The translations under genes and the position numbers were made by a program. A stretch of 64,000 nt of DNA. Source: Phytopythium helicoides (Eukaryota > Oomycota > Peronosporomycetes > Pythiales > Pythiaceae). How positions within the stretch are numbered: position 1 is the first letter of the stretch; each line of letters starts with the position of its first letter. The stretch is taken from the NCBI GenBank assembly GCA_024867545.1, contig JANFNE010000026.1, forward strand, positions 62,001 through 126,000, read 5' to 3'. Below, piece after piece: positions 9,379 to 19,529 of the stretch. Below the pieces are notes generated by a model that was not told the origin of the DNA, searched no databases, and saw only the letters and a list, made by a program, of their open reading frames with translations.

Positions 9379-11769
9379 ATGACGGCCACCTGCCGTACCG
9401 GGCCAATGTGCACACCGAGGTGTTTCGCCGCTAAATTTGCAATGGACACCCCTGACCTGCTTTTCCTCGTCTTCCTGCATCTGCGTCGACTTGGACTTGC
9501 CGACACAGCGCTGTCGCTGCTACGCGAGTCGGGTGTCGACCCCTTTTGGCTCTGTGGTCCCAGCAAGGAGCTCGCACTCCTTCGAGAATGGATCTTGACG
9601 GGTGACTTGGGGAAAGCAAAGTCTCTCCTAACTCCGTTCCAATCTCAGCTGTCAACGCAAGACTTTGGTATTATTGTTGGAGCTGTAGGTCGCCTACAGG
9701 TCTTCGAGCAAGCCTTCAGCTCTATAGATGGAGCGAACAGAAGAGAGTTGCTCTGCAAACTTCATTTGAGGGCGAGAGAAGGAGTCGATAGCGTGGACAT
9801 CCACCAGGAGTTGTGTTTGACAAGTGCCCATGCCCAGCAATGTCTCGATGAGATCCTTTCAACTTCTCAAGATGACTGGAGCTTGTCTGAAGCAAGACTA
9901 AAGTGTTTCGAGGTTGTTGCCCATGCTATTCGAGGCAAAATCGACCCGGATGAACTCGAGTTCAAGTATGAGGCTGTGCCAGCCAACCAGCTCGAGCGGC
10001 TTGTGCAAGACGCATTGACTCTTCATGCTCGCAACGGTACAGATATTCGCAATCTCGATTGTATTTCGTTGCAGACTCATTCGCGTGGTCTTGAGATACG
10101 AGATTTTCCAAGTCACGCACTCTATCTGACTGCCCGAGTTGAAAAGCCCAGACGAAAGAAGCAAAATGATGTCAGTCAGTCGGTAGATTGCTTGCCGCCC
10201 GCACCACCTACGACGATCGAGACCCCAAAGTTGACAATTGTGAAGCGAGAGCGAGCCGTGCGACGAAGAAACCCGCTCGTAGAGTCGATCGATAAGCGAG
10301 GTCTCGGGAAAATCGTTGAGAACGAGCTACCAAGGCCTATGTCAGTACCGAAGATTGCTGCTCGCGATGTCGGGGTTAACACTGAACAATCGGAGACGTT
10401 AGCAGCTGCGACGTCGCCAATCCGCCCGGCGACTCCAGTTCGAGTACCAACAGGGGAGATGTCGACCCAAACTGAGTGCGAAGTATCTCCACAACAGCAC
10501 CATCAAGCGACGTCGCCCTTACGAATCGATGATGCACCTCAGCCCAACAGCTTTGCAGTATCACCTCAGCCTAGTAAGGATGAGGAGATCATTGACCCAG
10601 CAAAAGATCACGATGACACTGGCCTGCTGATCGACGAGGACGAAAGTGACGATGAAAGTGCAGTTTCGGATGCTCAAGATGAGGGCCTGGATGTTGACCA
10701 GGACATTTTTGTGGGCCAGGAAGCGGGCTCTCCTATAGAGTACAGCAAACTTTCGATCGACCACATTGTGCGTGCTAGAGTTGCTGCCGAGGCAAAAGAA
10801 GCGCATGCTGTTCGTGCCATGGATTGTCACTGCGAGGGGAATTTGGTTGCAATTGGCACTAACGCCAGAGCACTACGGGTGCTGGACGTATCGACACTTG
10901 CAAAGGAATGTGTCGTTCCCAGCTCATCCAGCCACCTACCACTACTTCCAGTTGTCTCGGAGTGGCATAAACACCAACGAGCGCCAATCTATTGTGTGGC
11001 ATTCAGTCGACAGCCAGCGGAAGCTCCGCTCTTAGCATCAGGAGACGCCGATGGAAACATAAAAGTTCTGCGCCTGTCGTCAAGCGTCGAAGCTCTCCAC
11101 ATATTCTCTGGTCGACATGAAGGCAAATTGCGATCACTTCAGTTCTCGCCAGGAGCCTGTCTGCTTTGGTCGGCAGCAGCCATTGACCGAAGTATCCGGT
11201 GCTGGGATGTAGCTAGACCCGGCTCAAGCCCTCTACTTGCTATGGACGGTCACGTCGGCGAGCTTCAGGCACTTGCAATCAGCTCCAACATGGTTGCAAG
11301 CTCGGCACTTGATCGGAGCCTGCGAGTGTGGGACGCTCGATCAGGACGATGCGAACGGCTATTAGCTTCGGGTTTGCCTCATCCAGCGTTGTCGCTCGCT
11401 TTTCACCCCCACACCAGCCAGCAACTTGTTGCAGGCCACCAAGACGGCAGTGTTTCACTCTGGGACTTGCGAGGAGCAACTTTTGCGTCCACGGTATGGC
11501 CAATTCAGCAGCAAACTGGGAAGGCACTGGTGCGAGTGGTGCGACCACATACCGACGAGTGCCGCGCCGTGTCGTGGGCACCGTCAGGTCGCTGGATGTT
11601 CAGCAGCTCTTTCGACGGCTCAGTGTGTTTCATGGACAGCACAGGCGATGCCGTGGCGTCGTTCAAGCAGCACAGCGACAAGATCCTGCAAACCCAGTGG
11701 CTGCCGATGACTCCTGCGGTTGTCACGACGAGCGCCGACAAGACCGTGAAGCTGTGGCGCTTCGACTGA
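9379..11769 (+). CDS. LisH-CTLH-WD40 protein, WDR47 (nemitin)-like
   Basis: Intronless, 796 residues from the first ATG; Met22 (base 9442) is an alternative start, because the LisH-like helix pair (FLHLRRLGLADTALSLLRES) begins just after it. A CTLH-like helical region follows (ILTGDLGKAKSLLTPF), and the segment ARLKCFEVVAHAIRGKIDPD matches the WDR47 mid-region. A long Ser/Pro/acidic linker (about residues 280-460) leads to a C-terminal beta-propeller of about seven WD repeats (RCWDVARPG, RVWDARSGRC, SLWDLRGAT, VKLWRFD at the end). WDR47 proteins bind microtubules or MAPs. Assignment rests on domain order plus the mid-region match. Its end is 147 bases from the convergent SAP30/PHD gene. Confidence 0.8.
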   Translation: MTATCRTGPMCTPRCFAAKFAMDTPDLLFLVFLHLRRLGLADTALSLLRESGVDPFWLCGPSKELALLREWILTGDLGKAKSLLTPFQSQLSTQDFGIIVGAVGRLQVFEQAFSSIDGANRRELLCKLHLRAREGVDSVDIHQELCLTSAHAQQCLDEILSTSQDDWSLSEARLKCFEVVAHAIRGKIDPDELEFKYEAVPANQLERLVQDALTLHARNGTDIRNLDCISLQTHSRGLEIRDFPSHALYLTARVEKPRRKKQNDVSQSVDCLPPAPPTTIETPKLTIVKRERAVRRRNPLVESIDKRGLGKIVENELPRPMSVPKIAARDVGVNTEQSETLAAATSPIRPATPVRVPTGEMSTQTECEVSPQQHHQATSPLRIDDAPQPNSFAVSPQPSKDEEIIDPAKDHDDTGLLIDEDESDDESAVSDAQDEGLDVDQDIFVGQEAGSPIEYSKLSIDHIVRARVAAEAKEAHAVRAMDCHCEGNLVAIGTNARALRVLDVSTLAKECVVPSSSSHLPLLPVVSEWHKHQRAPIYCVAFSRQPAEAPLLASGDADGNIKVLRLSSSVEALHIFSGRHEGKLRSLQFSPGACLLWSAAAIDRSIRCWDVARPGSSPLLAMDGHVGELQALAISSNMVASSALDRSLRVWDARSGRCERLLASGLPHPALSLAFHPHTSQQLVAGHQDGSVSLWDLRGATFASTVWPIQQQTGKALVRVVRPHTDECRAVSWAPSGRWMFSSSFDGSVCFMDSTGDAVASFKQHSDKILQTQWLPMTPAVVTTSADKTVKLWRFD

Positions 11770-11916
11770 CTGAACACGAGAGAGCGAACGAGCGAAACGG
11801 AGGGCCAGCGGTTTGGATTAGCAGTTCTAAAAGCAAAGGGCAAAACGAGGTAAGCGACACCCGCTGGCAGGGAGGGAGAAATACAGAGACCGTCAATGTC
11901 GGCGCGTCATGGCCCG

Positions 11917-13121
11917 CTACTTGGCGCCGGGAGACTTGGAGCGGTGCTTGGTCTTCTTCTTCTTGCTCTGGAACGCAGCGAAGCCCTTGGGGTCGCACTC
12001 GGGACAGAGCCACGTGTCTGGGTGGCGTCCGTCAGCCAGTCCGACGCACTCGAGGTGGTACCACTGCGACGGGTTGGGGCACTTCTTGCCGTCGCAGGCG
12101 ATCATGTTGCCGTAGCTGGGCAGGTTGCAGATGCAGTAGAGCTCGTTGTCCTCGTTGTCGTCCTTCTTCTTGGAGCCGCGCTTGCCAGCGCCCTTGCCCG
12201 AAGCCGTGGCGTTCCCCGCCGAGCTGCTGCCGGTCGTCTTCTCATGATGGCTGGACGACGCCGAGGAGCCCGCGTGGTGATGGTGGGTGCCCGAGTTGGC
12301 CGCTCCCGAGCTTGAGCCACCATGTCCATTGGCCGAGGACCCGTGGTGGCCGCCGTGGCCCGAGCTGTTGCTGCTGGGGTTCCCTCCGGCCCCCACCGAG
12401 ACCGAGACGTCCCGCTGGCGCTTGCGGCTGTTGGACTTCTTGCGCTTCTTGTCGGCCGCCGCGCGGCGGTCCTTGTCCAGCGACCGCTTGGAGCTGCTGC
12501 GCTCGCCGTTGCGCACGCGCTGGATGAAGCTCGAGATGGACTCGTGCTCCTCGACCTCGAGCGAGCCGTCAAAGTGCCGCGCCACGAGCGCCGCCAGGTC
12601 TTCCTTGTCGCACTCGTCGTCCACCTTGATGTTGTAGAAGCGCGCGTAGCGCTGCAGCGCGTGCACCTAGTGGGGGGAGGCGTCCACAACGGTCCACAGT
12701 GAGGATCCGCGCGTCCGTAACCAACTCTCGGCGTCCGCAACCAACTAGCCACGCACCCCGATGCTCGTGAAGTCGACCATGAGCCGCGGCGGGTACGCGA
12801 TCTTGCGCAGCGCGTACTCGTTCATCTCGTCGCTGCCTGCGGACGAGCCCCCAGCCGAGCGTCGTTAGCCTCGACGCGCACCACACCGCACCGCGTCCGC
12901 AACCAACTCACCGTCGTCCATGAGGTCGTAGTCGCGGTCGTCCTGCGTCCGCAACCAGCCGGCCACACACACACACCCGATGAGTCCCCTCGTCCGTCCG
13001 TCTCTCTCGGCCAAAGGGGGAGGGCCGGCCTCCCCCTCGTCCACACCGGACGACCGCGCGGACCGGCCACTCGTCCACACGGCCACTCGTCCACACGGCC
13101 ACACGGCCACACGCGTACCAT
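11917..13121 (-). CDS. SAP30 Sin3-binding domain fused to ING-type PHD finger, 4 exons
   Basis: Minus-strand exons: 13119-13121 (the ATG alone), 12912-12942, 12757-12836, 11917-12666. Phases fit and give 287 residues. The N-terminal part (LMVDFTSIGVHALQRYARFY, then CDKEDLAALVARHFD and ESISSFIQRV) matches the SAP30 Sin3-binding domain. A basic Lys/Arg stretch and a Gly/Ser/His-rich linker follow. The C-terminus is a C4HC3 PHD finger (YCICNLPSYGNMIACDG...QWYHLECVGL...TWLCPECD) of the ING type, which reads H3K4me3. In animals and fungi these are separate subunits of Sin3/HDAC complexes, so a nuclear corepressor role is inferred. The one-codon first exon (ATG followed directly by gtacgc) is inferred; an upstream start cannot be excluded. 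All three introns carry the same GTTGCGGACGC-type word. Confidence 0.8.
13060..13113. repeat. Short tandem repeat inside intron 1 of the SAP30/PHD gene
   Basis: Degenerate tandem copies of a 16-base unit (ccactcgtccacacgg), followed by shorter ccacacgg copies. They lie within the first intron of the minus-strand SAP30/PHD gene, immediately beside the initiator ATG. Confidence 0.7.
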
Positions 13122-14449
13122 TCTGAGACCGCCGAGCGCTCGTCGAGCAGGGGGAAGAGGGAGCGCGAGGTGCCGCGAGAGGATCCCGTCCGCCAGGCCG
13201 CCCGCTGCTTCTGGACGCCCGCGCCGTCTATTTCTGCGCTTGAATCCGCGAGGCGGGCGCGGGGCGCGCGGACGGTCGGGTGGCCGTCCGCCCGCCGGAC
13301 GAAATTAGACTTGGTTTTTGTAAGTGGACGGCCGCGGCCCCGTCTTTTTTGAACGCGGCTGGCGGATGGGCGGACGGGCGGACGCGGCCCCGTCCACTAC
13401 CGTCCACTATTGAGAATCGTGATGGGTAAACTTGACTCTGATCCGGCCACAAAAGGAAGCCATTCAACTGCAAGTGCGTTGCGAACGCTCGATGCTCACG
13501 GCCAAGAGGGAGGGCGGGACTATGTGGCGTGAACGTATGGAAGTTGGCTTGACACGCCCACGATGCGCTCCACTTCGCGAAAGTCGCTTTTCAAAAGCAA
13601 TTCTGTGGTTAGCGTGGTACACCTGCACTCTCGCTTGCTGGGAGGAAATGTATCATTAGGCTTTGCTGTGCACGCAAGCGTTGAAAACGCGATGACAGTC
13701 GGGGTGTCATGATGATCAAGAAAAGGACTGCTGCGCTCACGAGAACCAGAACACCAAGATATGTCGGAGGTCGATGGCGCTGAATCGCACGAACGAGAAC
13801 GAGTTCGTGAGTCGCCGCTTCGAGCTTGATGCAGCGTTCCAAGTCAGGTATCGTCCCAAGAAAACGATTCTGGTGATGATGGCTATTTTTGGTGTTCGTT
13901 GTTGCCAAATGCGTTGGCTCACACAAGCAAGCGCCAGTGGCGAGTCTGGGTTTATGCTGACGAGTAAGCGGATGCTATTGCAAAGCAACAACGCGACATC
14001 AACAGGAGCGACATTTCTCATCTGCTTCACCTTATCGTGAGGTGCTCGCTCATGCCGTCGAGCTTGTCGCCAAGCAGGGGCTGCTATCGTCCATTTGTCA
14101 ATCAATCAGCTTCAAGTCGTGCCTCCAACATACAGTCGTCGTCCGCAAAAGTCCGCTCGGATCCTTTCCTTTTTTTTCGCGGAATCAGGAGGTTATCGTA
14201 TCCACCTGGCCAAGATACGCCGCGCTATACTGAACGCAAGTGTGGCCGGCCGGCGGCGATCATGTCGGGACGCATTGCAAGCCAATCTCCGACGCGCGGT
14301 GGCGGTCGCGTCCGCATCCGCAACCGCCTCGGAGGCCGCGGCCTCGAGCCCGAGCCGTCCACGCGCGGGTTATTCGCGGCCGCTGCACTCGTCCGCGTCC
14401 ACAGGTCCACACACGTCCGCAGCCGCCTCCAACGCGAGCGTCCCCATCC
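13122..14449. other. Intergenic region, GC-rich low-complexity half plus decayed ORF
   Basis: 13130-13430 is GC-rich with many gtccgc/ggacgg words and self-complementary stretches (around 13260-13400). 13430-13760 shows nothing recognisable. 13761-14240 holds the decayed reading frame listed separately. The rest is the probable 5' region of the following gene. Confidence 0.5.
13761..14240 (+). pseudogene. Decayed, unidentified protein-coding sequence
   Basis: An ATG at 13761 opens a frame that reads like protein through two in-frame stops (TGA 13827, TAA 13965). It includes DGYFWCSLLPNALAHTSKRQ, then WRVWVYADE before the TAA and ADAIAKQQRDINRSDISHLL after it. Coding-like text then shifts frame (YREVLAHAVELVAKQGLL near 14037) and shifts again (PPTYSRRPQKSARILSFFFA near 14120). 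No intron with plausible sites and correct phase removes the stops. I do not recognise the family. This is either a pseudogene or a gene with unusual small introns. Confidence 0.35.
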
Positions 14450-15259
14450 ATGCGGGTACGTCCGCCCGCCGTGTCCGTTGACTCGCGTCCCTTGCGGCGC
14501 GAAACGACAGCGCCGCCGCGCCATTGACCGTTGTCGGTGCGTCCGCAGACGCTGCGCGCGCGCGAGGACGCCAAGTCGACCGTCAAGCAGGAGGCTCCTT
14601 CGCTGTGGACGCCAGCGCGGCCGTCCGCAGACGCAGCCGATCAGCAATGTGCAGCGGACGGGAAGGTGTCGGTCGCGGCCTTCGACCATTGGGACGACGC
14701 GGTGCGGCGGCGAGCCACGTACCGCGTGCTGTTCGGGCAGCCGCTGCTGCCGGCCAAAGCCTGCGGCCGCGCGGTCGTGGCCGTGGGCGTGGCCGCGGAC
14801 GTCAAGCAGGAGCCGTCCACAGATCCGCAACCGTCCACAGATCCACAACCAGCTGCGGATCCGCAACCAGCCACACCACTTTTTGAGGACCTGGTCGCGG
14901 TTGTGGATGACAAGACGGCGCTGGAGAACGCCGAGGCCGGCGAGGACGCCATCCTGTCCGAGTTTCCGCCGGTTTTGGAGCTCGTGGACGATGCGGATCG
15001 ACTGCTGCTGCCTGTGGACGACAACGAGTCCGTGCACTGTGCTGCAACGTCGGCTGAGGATGGCGAGCGGACGGTGGTCAAGCCTTCGAGTGGAGCTGCG
15101 GACCGTCCAAAGTCTGCGAACCACGACCCACTAGCATTAGAGTTGGCACAGCCAGAGGATCTCGACGAGATCTTGCGGCTCATCGACTCAAACGAGGCGG
15201 CAGCTGAAGCCAGCGAGCAACAGAGGAAAGCGCGGCTTGCTGTTCCTGTCGGACTCTAA
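14450..15259 (+). CDS. Uncharacterised acidic protein, 2 exons, start uncertain
   Basis: The clear exon is 14549-15259 (236 residues to the stop). It is preceded by an acceptor (gtgcgtccgcag) and has no ATG of its own near its start. A strong donor (gtacgt at 14456) in the matching phase lets a minimal exon ATGCGG (14450-14455) supply the start; this is inferred. The protein has an N-terminal FDHWDDAVRRRATYRVLFGQ segment, a tandem TDPQP/ADPQP stretch, then a long acidic region ending in EDLDEILRLIDSNEAAAEAS. Two VKQE motifs fit the SUMO-acceptor pattern (hydrophobic-K-x-E). No known domain is recognised. Its stop lies 75 bases from the convergent P5B ATPase stop. Confidence 0.55.
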
Positions 15260-15334
15260 TGAAGAAACAAAATAGCACAGGCACGGCTTGACGTGAGCAA
15301 AAGTATCATGTTGAAGTGTGAAAGTTGTCTACAT

Positions 15335-18300
15335 TCATGCGCTGTTGTAGCCGCCGACGACGACAATCTCGGGTGACTGTTGCTGGTTCAACACGTCCAC
15401 CTCTTCGCCGTCATCTTCGTCGTCGGCGCCTCCGGTTCCGTTGCCGTGGCCAGCGACTCCCTCGGCGCCACGCTTGGCTCCGTCGCTGCTTTCTCCGAGT
15501 AAACTATCTCTCTCGGCGACGTAGGGTGACACACCGCTTTGGTTGCCACGAGCGCGAGTGAACAACGCTCGCCAGCCTCCTGTGACACTATTCCCGACGT
15601 GCTCTCGGCGGTGTACGCGATGCAACAAGACACCGACCACACCGACCTCCCAGACCATAGCGAGCAGCAGGTCGAAGAGAAACAGGAAAAATAGCGATGT
15701 GCAAAAGCTGTGCGGTAACTCGAGCACGCCGAGCGTTGTGTCGACGCCGACAGTCTTAGTTGCAAGCTCGCTGTTGTAGCTGAAGAGCTGCACTTGCAGC
15801 ACGAAGAACAGCACGACCAGGTAGGCTACAAAAAGTCGATTCGAGTACAGCGGCTTGCGGAACGCATCCTGGGCATTGAAGGCGAGCGCGACAATCCAGT
15901 ACTGCAGGTGGCCAAAGAGCCATAGCACGCTGTTCTCGTATGAGTGCTGTGTCAGATCGTCTGGCTCTCCAGGAACAAACACGTAACACGGAGCTTCAAT
16001 CGCCGACTCATTGCCCGCAAACTCCTTCGTCAGCTCGTACGCGTCCTTGGCAGAACAGAACCACGACTTGGCGCGCGCAGCCGAGATGGCAATGCCAAGG
16101 CACACGAAGAAAATCATGATTTGCCCCGCGAGAGACATGACAATGTTGGAAGCAAACAGCGTCTTCACTGGGAGGTCGCGCGTCAGAGCGGTAGAAGCTG
16201 AGGTGCGCACCATAAGCACCGAGAGTCCAAAGACGACGACCAGGTCGTCGAACAGGAACTGGCTGTTGCTCATTTGCGAGTACGAGTCCATCATGAGCGA
16301 CGCTATCGTCACCTGCACGATAGAGTACAGCACCATGTACTTGAACGCGACAAACGAGGTGCTGAGTGCGCACCGGCCCTCTCGCACGAGGTCCACTACG
16401 TCGGTAATCAACTTTTTCCGGCTCGTGAACGGCGCAACAATCGATGCATCCGCATCAGACAGCGCGACGCCAACATGAGCTGCCTTGAGTGCGCCACAGT
16501 CATTCGTACCATCTCCGACCATGCCGACACATTTGCATCGCTTGATCAGTACTTCCACAATCCACGACTTTTGCTGGGGTCGAATGCGCGAGAAAATCTT
16601 CGTATGCATCACCACATCTTCAACAAAAGACGCGGGCATCGTTTCAATCATTTGTCCAAGTGCAGCCCCAGTCAAGGCAAACTCGTTGTGATCTGCAAGA
16701 GCCATGAAGGTCTTCTCATCAACACTCGTCCACTCAGGGGTAGTGGAGATTGCTAGCTCATCGACGTCTGCAAACGCCACGACATTTCCACCACCTCCTC
16801 CTTCGTTATCTGTGTCCACCAGAAGGACGTTCGACTCGAGGTCCATATTAATCTTGCGTGCGACATGGATAGCAGTGAAGGCGTTGTCACCAGTGATGAT
16901 TCGCACATCGATGCCAGCGTCTTCAAGCGTCGTGATAACAAAAGGCGACTCGCTCTTGATCTTGTTGAGGAACAGAATAAACCCCACGAAATTGAGACGG
17001 CATTCCATCGCCTCTCGAGCCGGGATGTCCGCTGTTACAGGGAATGTCTTGGTTGCAAGTCCCACAACATAGAAGCCCTGGTATGAGTAAGTGCGAACTT
17101 TTTCCATGTAGTTCGGAGGTAGTGTGGCAGGATTACAGACCGTGCGCAAAGCTTCCGGCGATCCTTTCGTGTAAACAACGCGTTGTCCGCTCTCAAAGTC
17201 CTCGATCAGAACCGAAGAGCGTTGTAACGAGGCATCGAACAAATATCGCTTGACAACGCCAAAGGTTTTCCCAATCGGGGATGAAATGAGGATCGAGAAT
17301 GGCGCGTTTGGGGTGTTGCGCTTGTGCACGTTATTCTCAATGGAGTAACCAGTAGCGCGGAACATGTCACGCTCGAGGGCGTATCCGGTGACGTTCCCGT
17401 TGCGCTCATTGAGGCTGTGGCAAGTTGCGAGGCCAACAATTGCGCTAACGGACAGCACGTCGACTTCACTTTGGAGACCAATAAATGACGCTGTTCCGGA
17501 AGCGCACTCGTCGACGCCTTGAAAGTCGAGGTGATCACTGGACAGCGTGCCGGTCTTGTCGAAGCAAAAGCAATCGAGGTGTCCAGCAAGATTAACGCGT
17601 TGAGAGTTGATGCAGAAGACACCCGAAGCCTCCAGGCGTGTTAGTGCAAATCCGACTCCGATTGTGAGGATTAGAGGCAAAGCAGGTGGAACTGCTATGG
17701 TAACAAGGTCAAGCGACGAAACGAGGGCGTCGCCAGTGCTGATGTTGGAGTTGGATGCTTGTGCCATTCGCTTGATGAATGCTAGTACCGCCACAACGGA
17801 CAGCGCTGCCATGAATCTGTAGCTATCGCGCTCGATTTTGAAATTGATGGGACGAGGGTACAAGATTGAGCGGAATAGATCACCTTTAGAAGTGGAGAAC
17901 CCTGTACATAACACCACGCCGCGGCTTGAATTGTCGGCTTTGACGGTCAGAATCGTTGATCCTGCATACAACACAGTCTCTTTCGCTGTTGTCTTGAGCT
18001 GCGTGTCAATCATTCGTGATACTGATTTCTCTTTCAGCGCTTTGGCATCGCGGCCATTGCTCGATGTCGACCTACTCGGGCCAGATTGCAGCGCCTGCTT
18101 TGTAATTGGGATTGCTTCGCCAGTCAACGTCGACTCATCCGCGGTACATTCGCCCGCAATCATTACGATATCGGCGGGAACTAGCCCTTCCTCCACGACA
18201 ACTACATCCCCCACAACTAGCTGTGTGGCATTAATTGACTGGATGTGCTGGTCACGAATAACCTTGACGCTGGCGTCCATCTTGACGAGTTCGTGCAGCT

Positions 18301-19225
18301 TGTGGTCACTGGAGACCTGAGAGTATACCTCCCACGCGATCGAAATGGCCGACATGATCATGATTAGTACTGCATATGTGGTGTAGTTTTCACTGAGCCA
18401 GATGAGGGCACTCGCGACTTGAAACAAATAGAATGGGTGCAGAACTTTGCGAAGAAGTACTCGCGTCCAGTGCTGCGGTGTCAGATTCAACTCATTTGGG
18501 CCGCATACTTCGAGCAGCTCACTCGCCTTTGCGCCTGTGTAACCTGCCGCAACTGCTCCAGCGGTCTCGGCCACTTTGCTTCGCTTTTCAACCTCGTCCG
18601 CTCGCTCCTGCAGCTCCGTCTCGAGGCGAAAGAACTCGCGCGTCTTGGGGTCAAAGAAGTGCCTGCTCTTGCGGAATTCGAACCACCTGAGGGTCGTGCG
18701 GTCGGATGGAATCACAAGCGTCTCCAGCTTGCACTCCTCCCACACGAACCGCTGCTTGCGAGGCGCAGGCGCGTCGTCAATGTCAATAGCTGTCGTTGCC
18801 ACAATGTTCCCGTTTGGCTTGACCTGGTTCTTGGCTTTGCCTCCACCACTAGAGTCATCCATCGGCAGCCCCATCTTGACCAGCACATAGTCCGCATCCT
18901 CAATCGCCGCCACCTGCGTCTTGGTAAGCCGCGTGTGCCACTGAGGCATCCAAGACGCGACAATGGGCAGCACGCCGCCTGTCAGCGCGCCGCCGGCCAG
19001 GAACAGCGCGCGCTGCGTCGGGTTGGCCTTGAAGAAGTACGCGGCCGCAAACTCGGGCTTGCGCGTCACCAGCGCCGGTGGCAGCGGCCCTCCGCGCCCC
19101 GAGAGCTCCATGTCCTCTGCGTCAACGTTCGCAGTCGCCGCGCCGGCCTCCGCGCTCGCTCGAGAGTCGGAAAGGCGCGAATGCGGAGCCTGGAGAAGCG
19201 CCGAGCCCTCGCGCGTCGCGCTCAT
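15335..19225 (-). CDS. P5B-type ATPase (ATP13A2-like), probable endolysosomal transporter
   Basis: Single exon, 1296 residues. Key P-type motifs are present: LTGEAIP of the actuator domain, phosphorylation motif DKTGT with Asp556, and GDGTND at 904-909 followed by GVALSDADASIVAPF. The M4 motif PPALP (residues 513-517) is diagnostic of the P5B subgroup (P5A has PPELP). A P5-type N-terminal segment (RWFEFRKSRHFFDP) precedes the transport helices. P5B pumps such as ATP13A2 export polyamines from late endosomes and lysosomes; substrate here is inferred from family only. A Ser/Gly-rich insert follows the actuator loop (about residues 380-410). Divergent from the CCDC61 gene, with 304 bases between starts. 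Confidence 0.92.
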   Translation of the reverse strand: MSATREGSALLQAPHSRLSDSRASAEAGAATANVDAEDMELSGRGGPLPPALVTRKPEFAAAYFFKANPTQRALFLAGGALTGGVLPIVASWMPQWHTRLTKTQVAAIEDADYVLVKMGLPMDDSSGGGKAKNQVKPNGNIVATTAIDIDDAPAPRKQRFVWEECKLETLVIPSDRTTLRWFEFRKSRHFFDPKTREFFRLETELQERADEVEKRSKVAETAGAVAAGYTGAKASELLEVCGPNELNLTPQHWTRVLLRKVLHPFYLFQVASALIWLSENYTTYAVLIMIMSAISIAWEVYSQVSSDHKLHELVKMDASVKVIRDQHIQSINATQLVVGDVVVVEEGLVPADIVMIAGECTADESTLTGEAIPITKQALQSGPSRSTSSNGRDAKALKEKSVSRMIDTQLKTTAKETVLYAGSTILTVKADNSSRGVVLCTGFSTSKGDLFRSILYPRPINFKIERDSYRFMAALSVVAVLAFIKRMAQASNSNISTGDALVSSLDLVTIAVPPALPLILTIGVGFALTRLEASGVFCINSQRVNLAGHLDCFCFDKTGTLSSDHLDFQGVDECASGTASFIGLQSEVDVLSVSAIVGLATCHSLNERNGNVTGYALERDMFRATGYSIENNVHKRNTPNAPFSILISSPIGKTFGVVKRYLFDASLQRSSVLIEDFESGQRVVYTKGSPEALRTVCNPATLPPNYMEKVRTYSYQGFYVVGLATKTFPVTADIPAREAMECRLNFVGFILFLNKIKSESPFVITTLEDAGIDVRIITGDNAFTAIHVARKINMDLESNVLLVDTDNEGGGGGNVVAFADVDELAISTTPEWTSVDEKTFMALADHNEFALTGAALGQMIETMPASFVEDVVMHTKIFSRIRPQQKSWIVEVLIKRCKCVGMVGDGTNDCGALKAAHVGVALSDADASIVAPFTSRKKLITDVVDLVREGRCALSTSFVAFKYMVLYSIVQVTIASLMMDSYSQMSNSQFLFDDLVVVFGLSVLMVRTSASTALTRDLPVKTLFASNIVMSLAGQIMIFFVCLGIAISAARAKSWFCSAKDAYELTKEFAGNESAIEAPCYVFVPGEPDDLTQHSYENSVLWLFGHLQYWIVALAFNAQDAFRKPLYSNRLFVAYLVVLFFVLQVQLFSYNSELATKTVGVDTTLGVLELPHSFCTSLFFLFLFDLLLAMVWEVGVVGVLLHRVHRREHVGNSVTGGWRALFTRARGNQSGVSPYVAERDSLLGESSDGAKRGAEGVAGHGNGTGGADDEDDGEEVDVLNQQQSPEIVVVGGYNSA

Positions 19226-19529
19226 GCAGCTCCCTCGATATAGAGCGAGAAACGGACGCCCACGCGCGCGCTATTTCCAGCCAGGAGACGCCTGGAGCCG
19301 GCGGGAAGGTGGGCGATATGGAGCGCCATTATGAACCCAGCGAGAAAGTGCGAAGGGTTGCCTTCAACCTTGCCTCCTCACCATTGGTTAAAACACCGCA
19401 CTTTAGTCCAAGTGGATTGGCTATAAATATGTAAACCCGCGTCAGTGCATTACGCCCGATCTTGGATCATCACGACATTGCATTACGCCCGTCCATGGAG
19501 CGACGAACGGTCACTTGCCCAGCAGCAGC
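19226..19529. promoter_or_regulatory. Bidirectional promoter between P5B ATPase and CCDC61 genes
   Basis: Head-to-head spacing of 304 bases. It contains two ATTGG (inverted CCAAT) elements near 19383 and 19416, a TATA-like ctataaatat at 19421-19430, and a 13-base direct repeat tgcattacgcccg at 19446-19458 and 19479-19491. The TATA-like box lies about 100 bases before the CCDC61 ATG, so it probably serves that gene. Confidence 0.5.
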
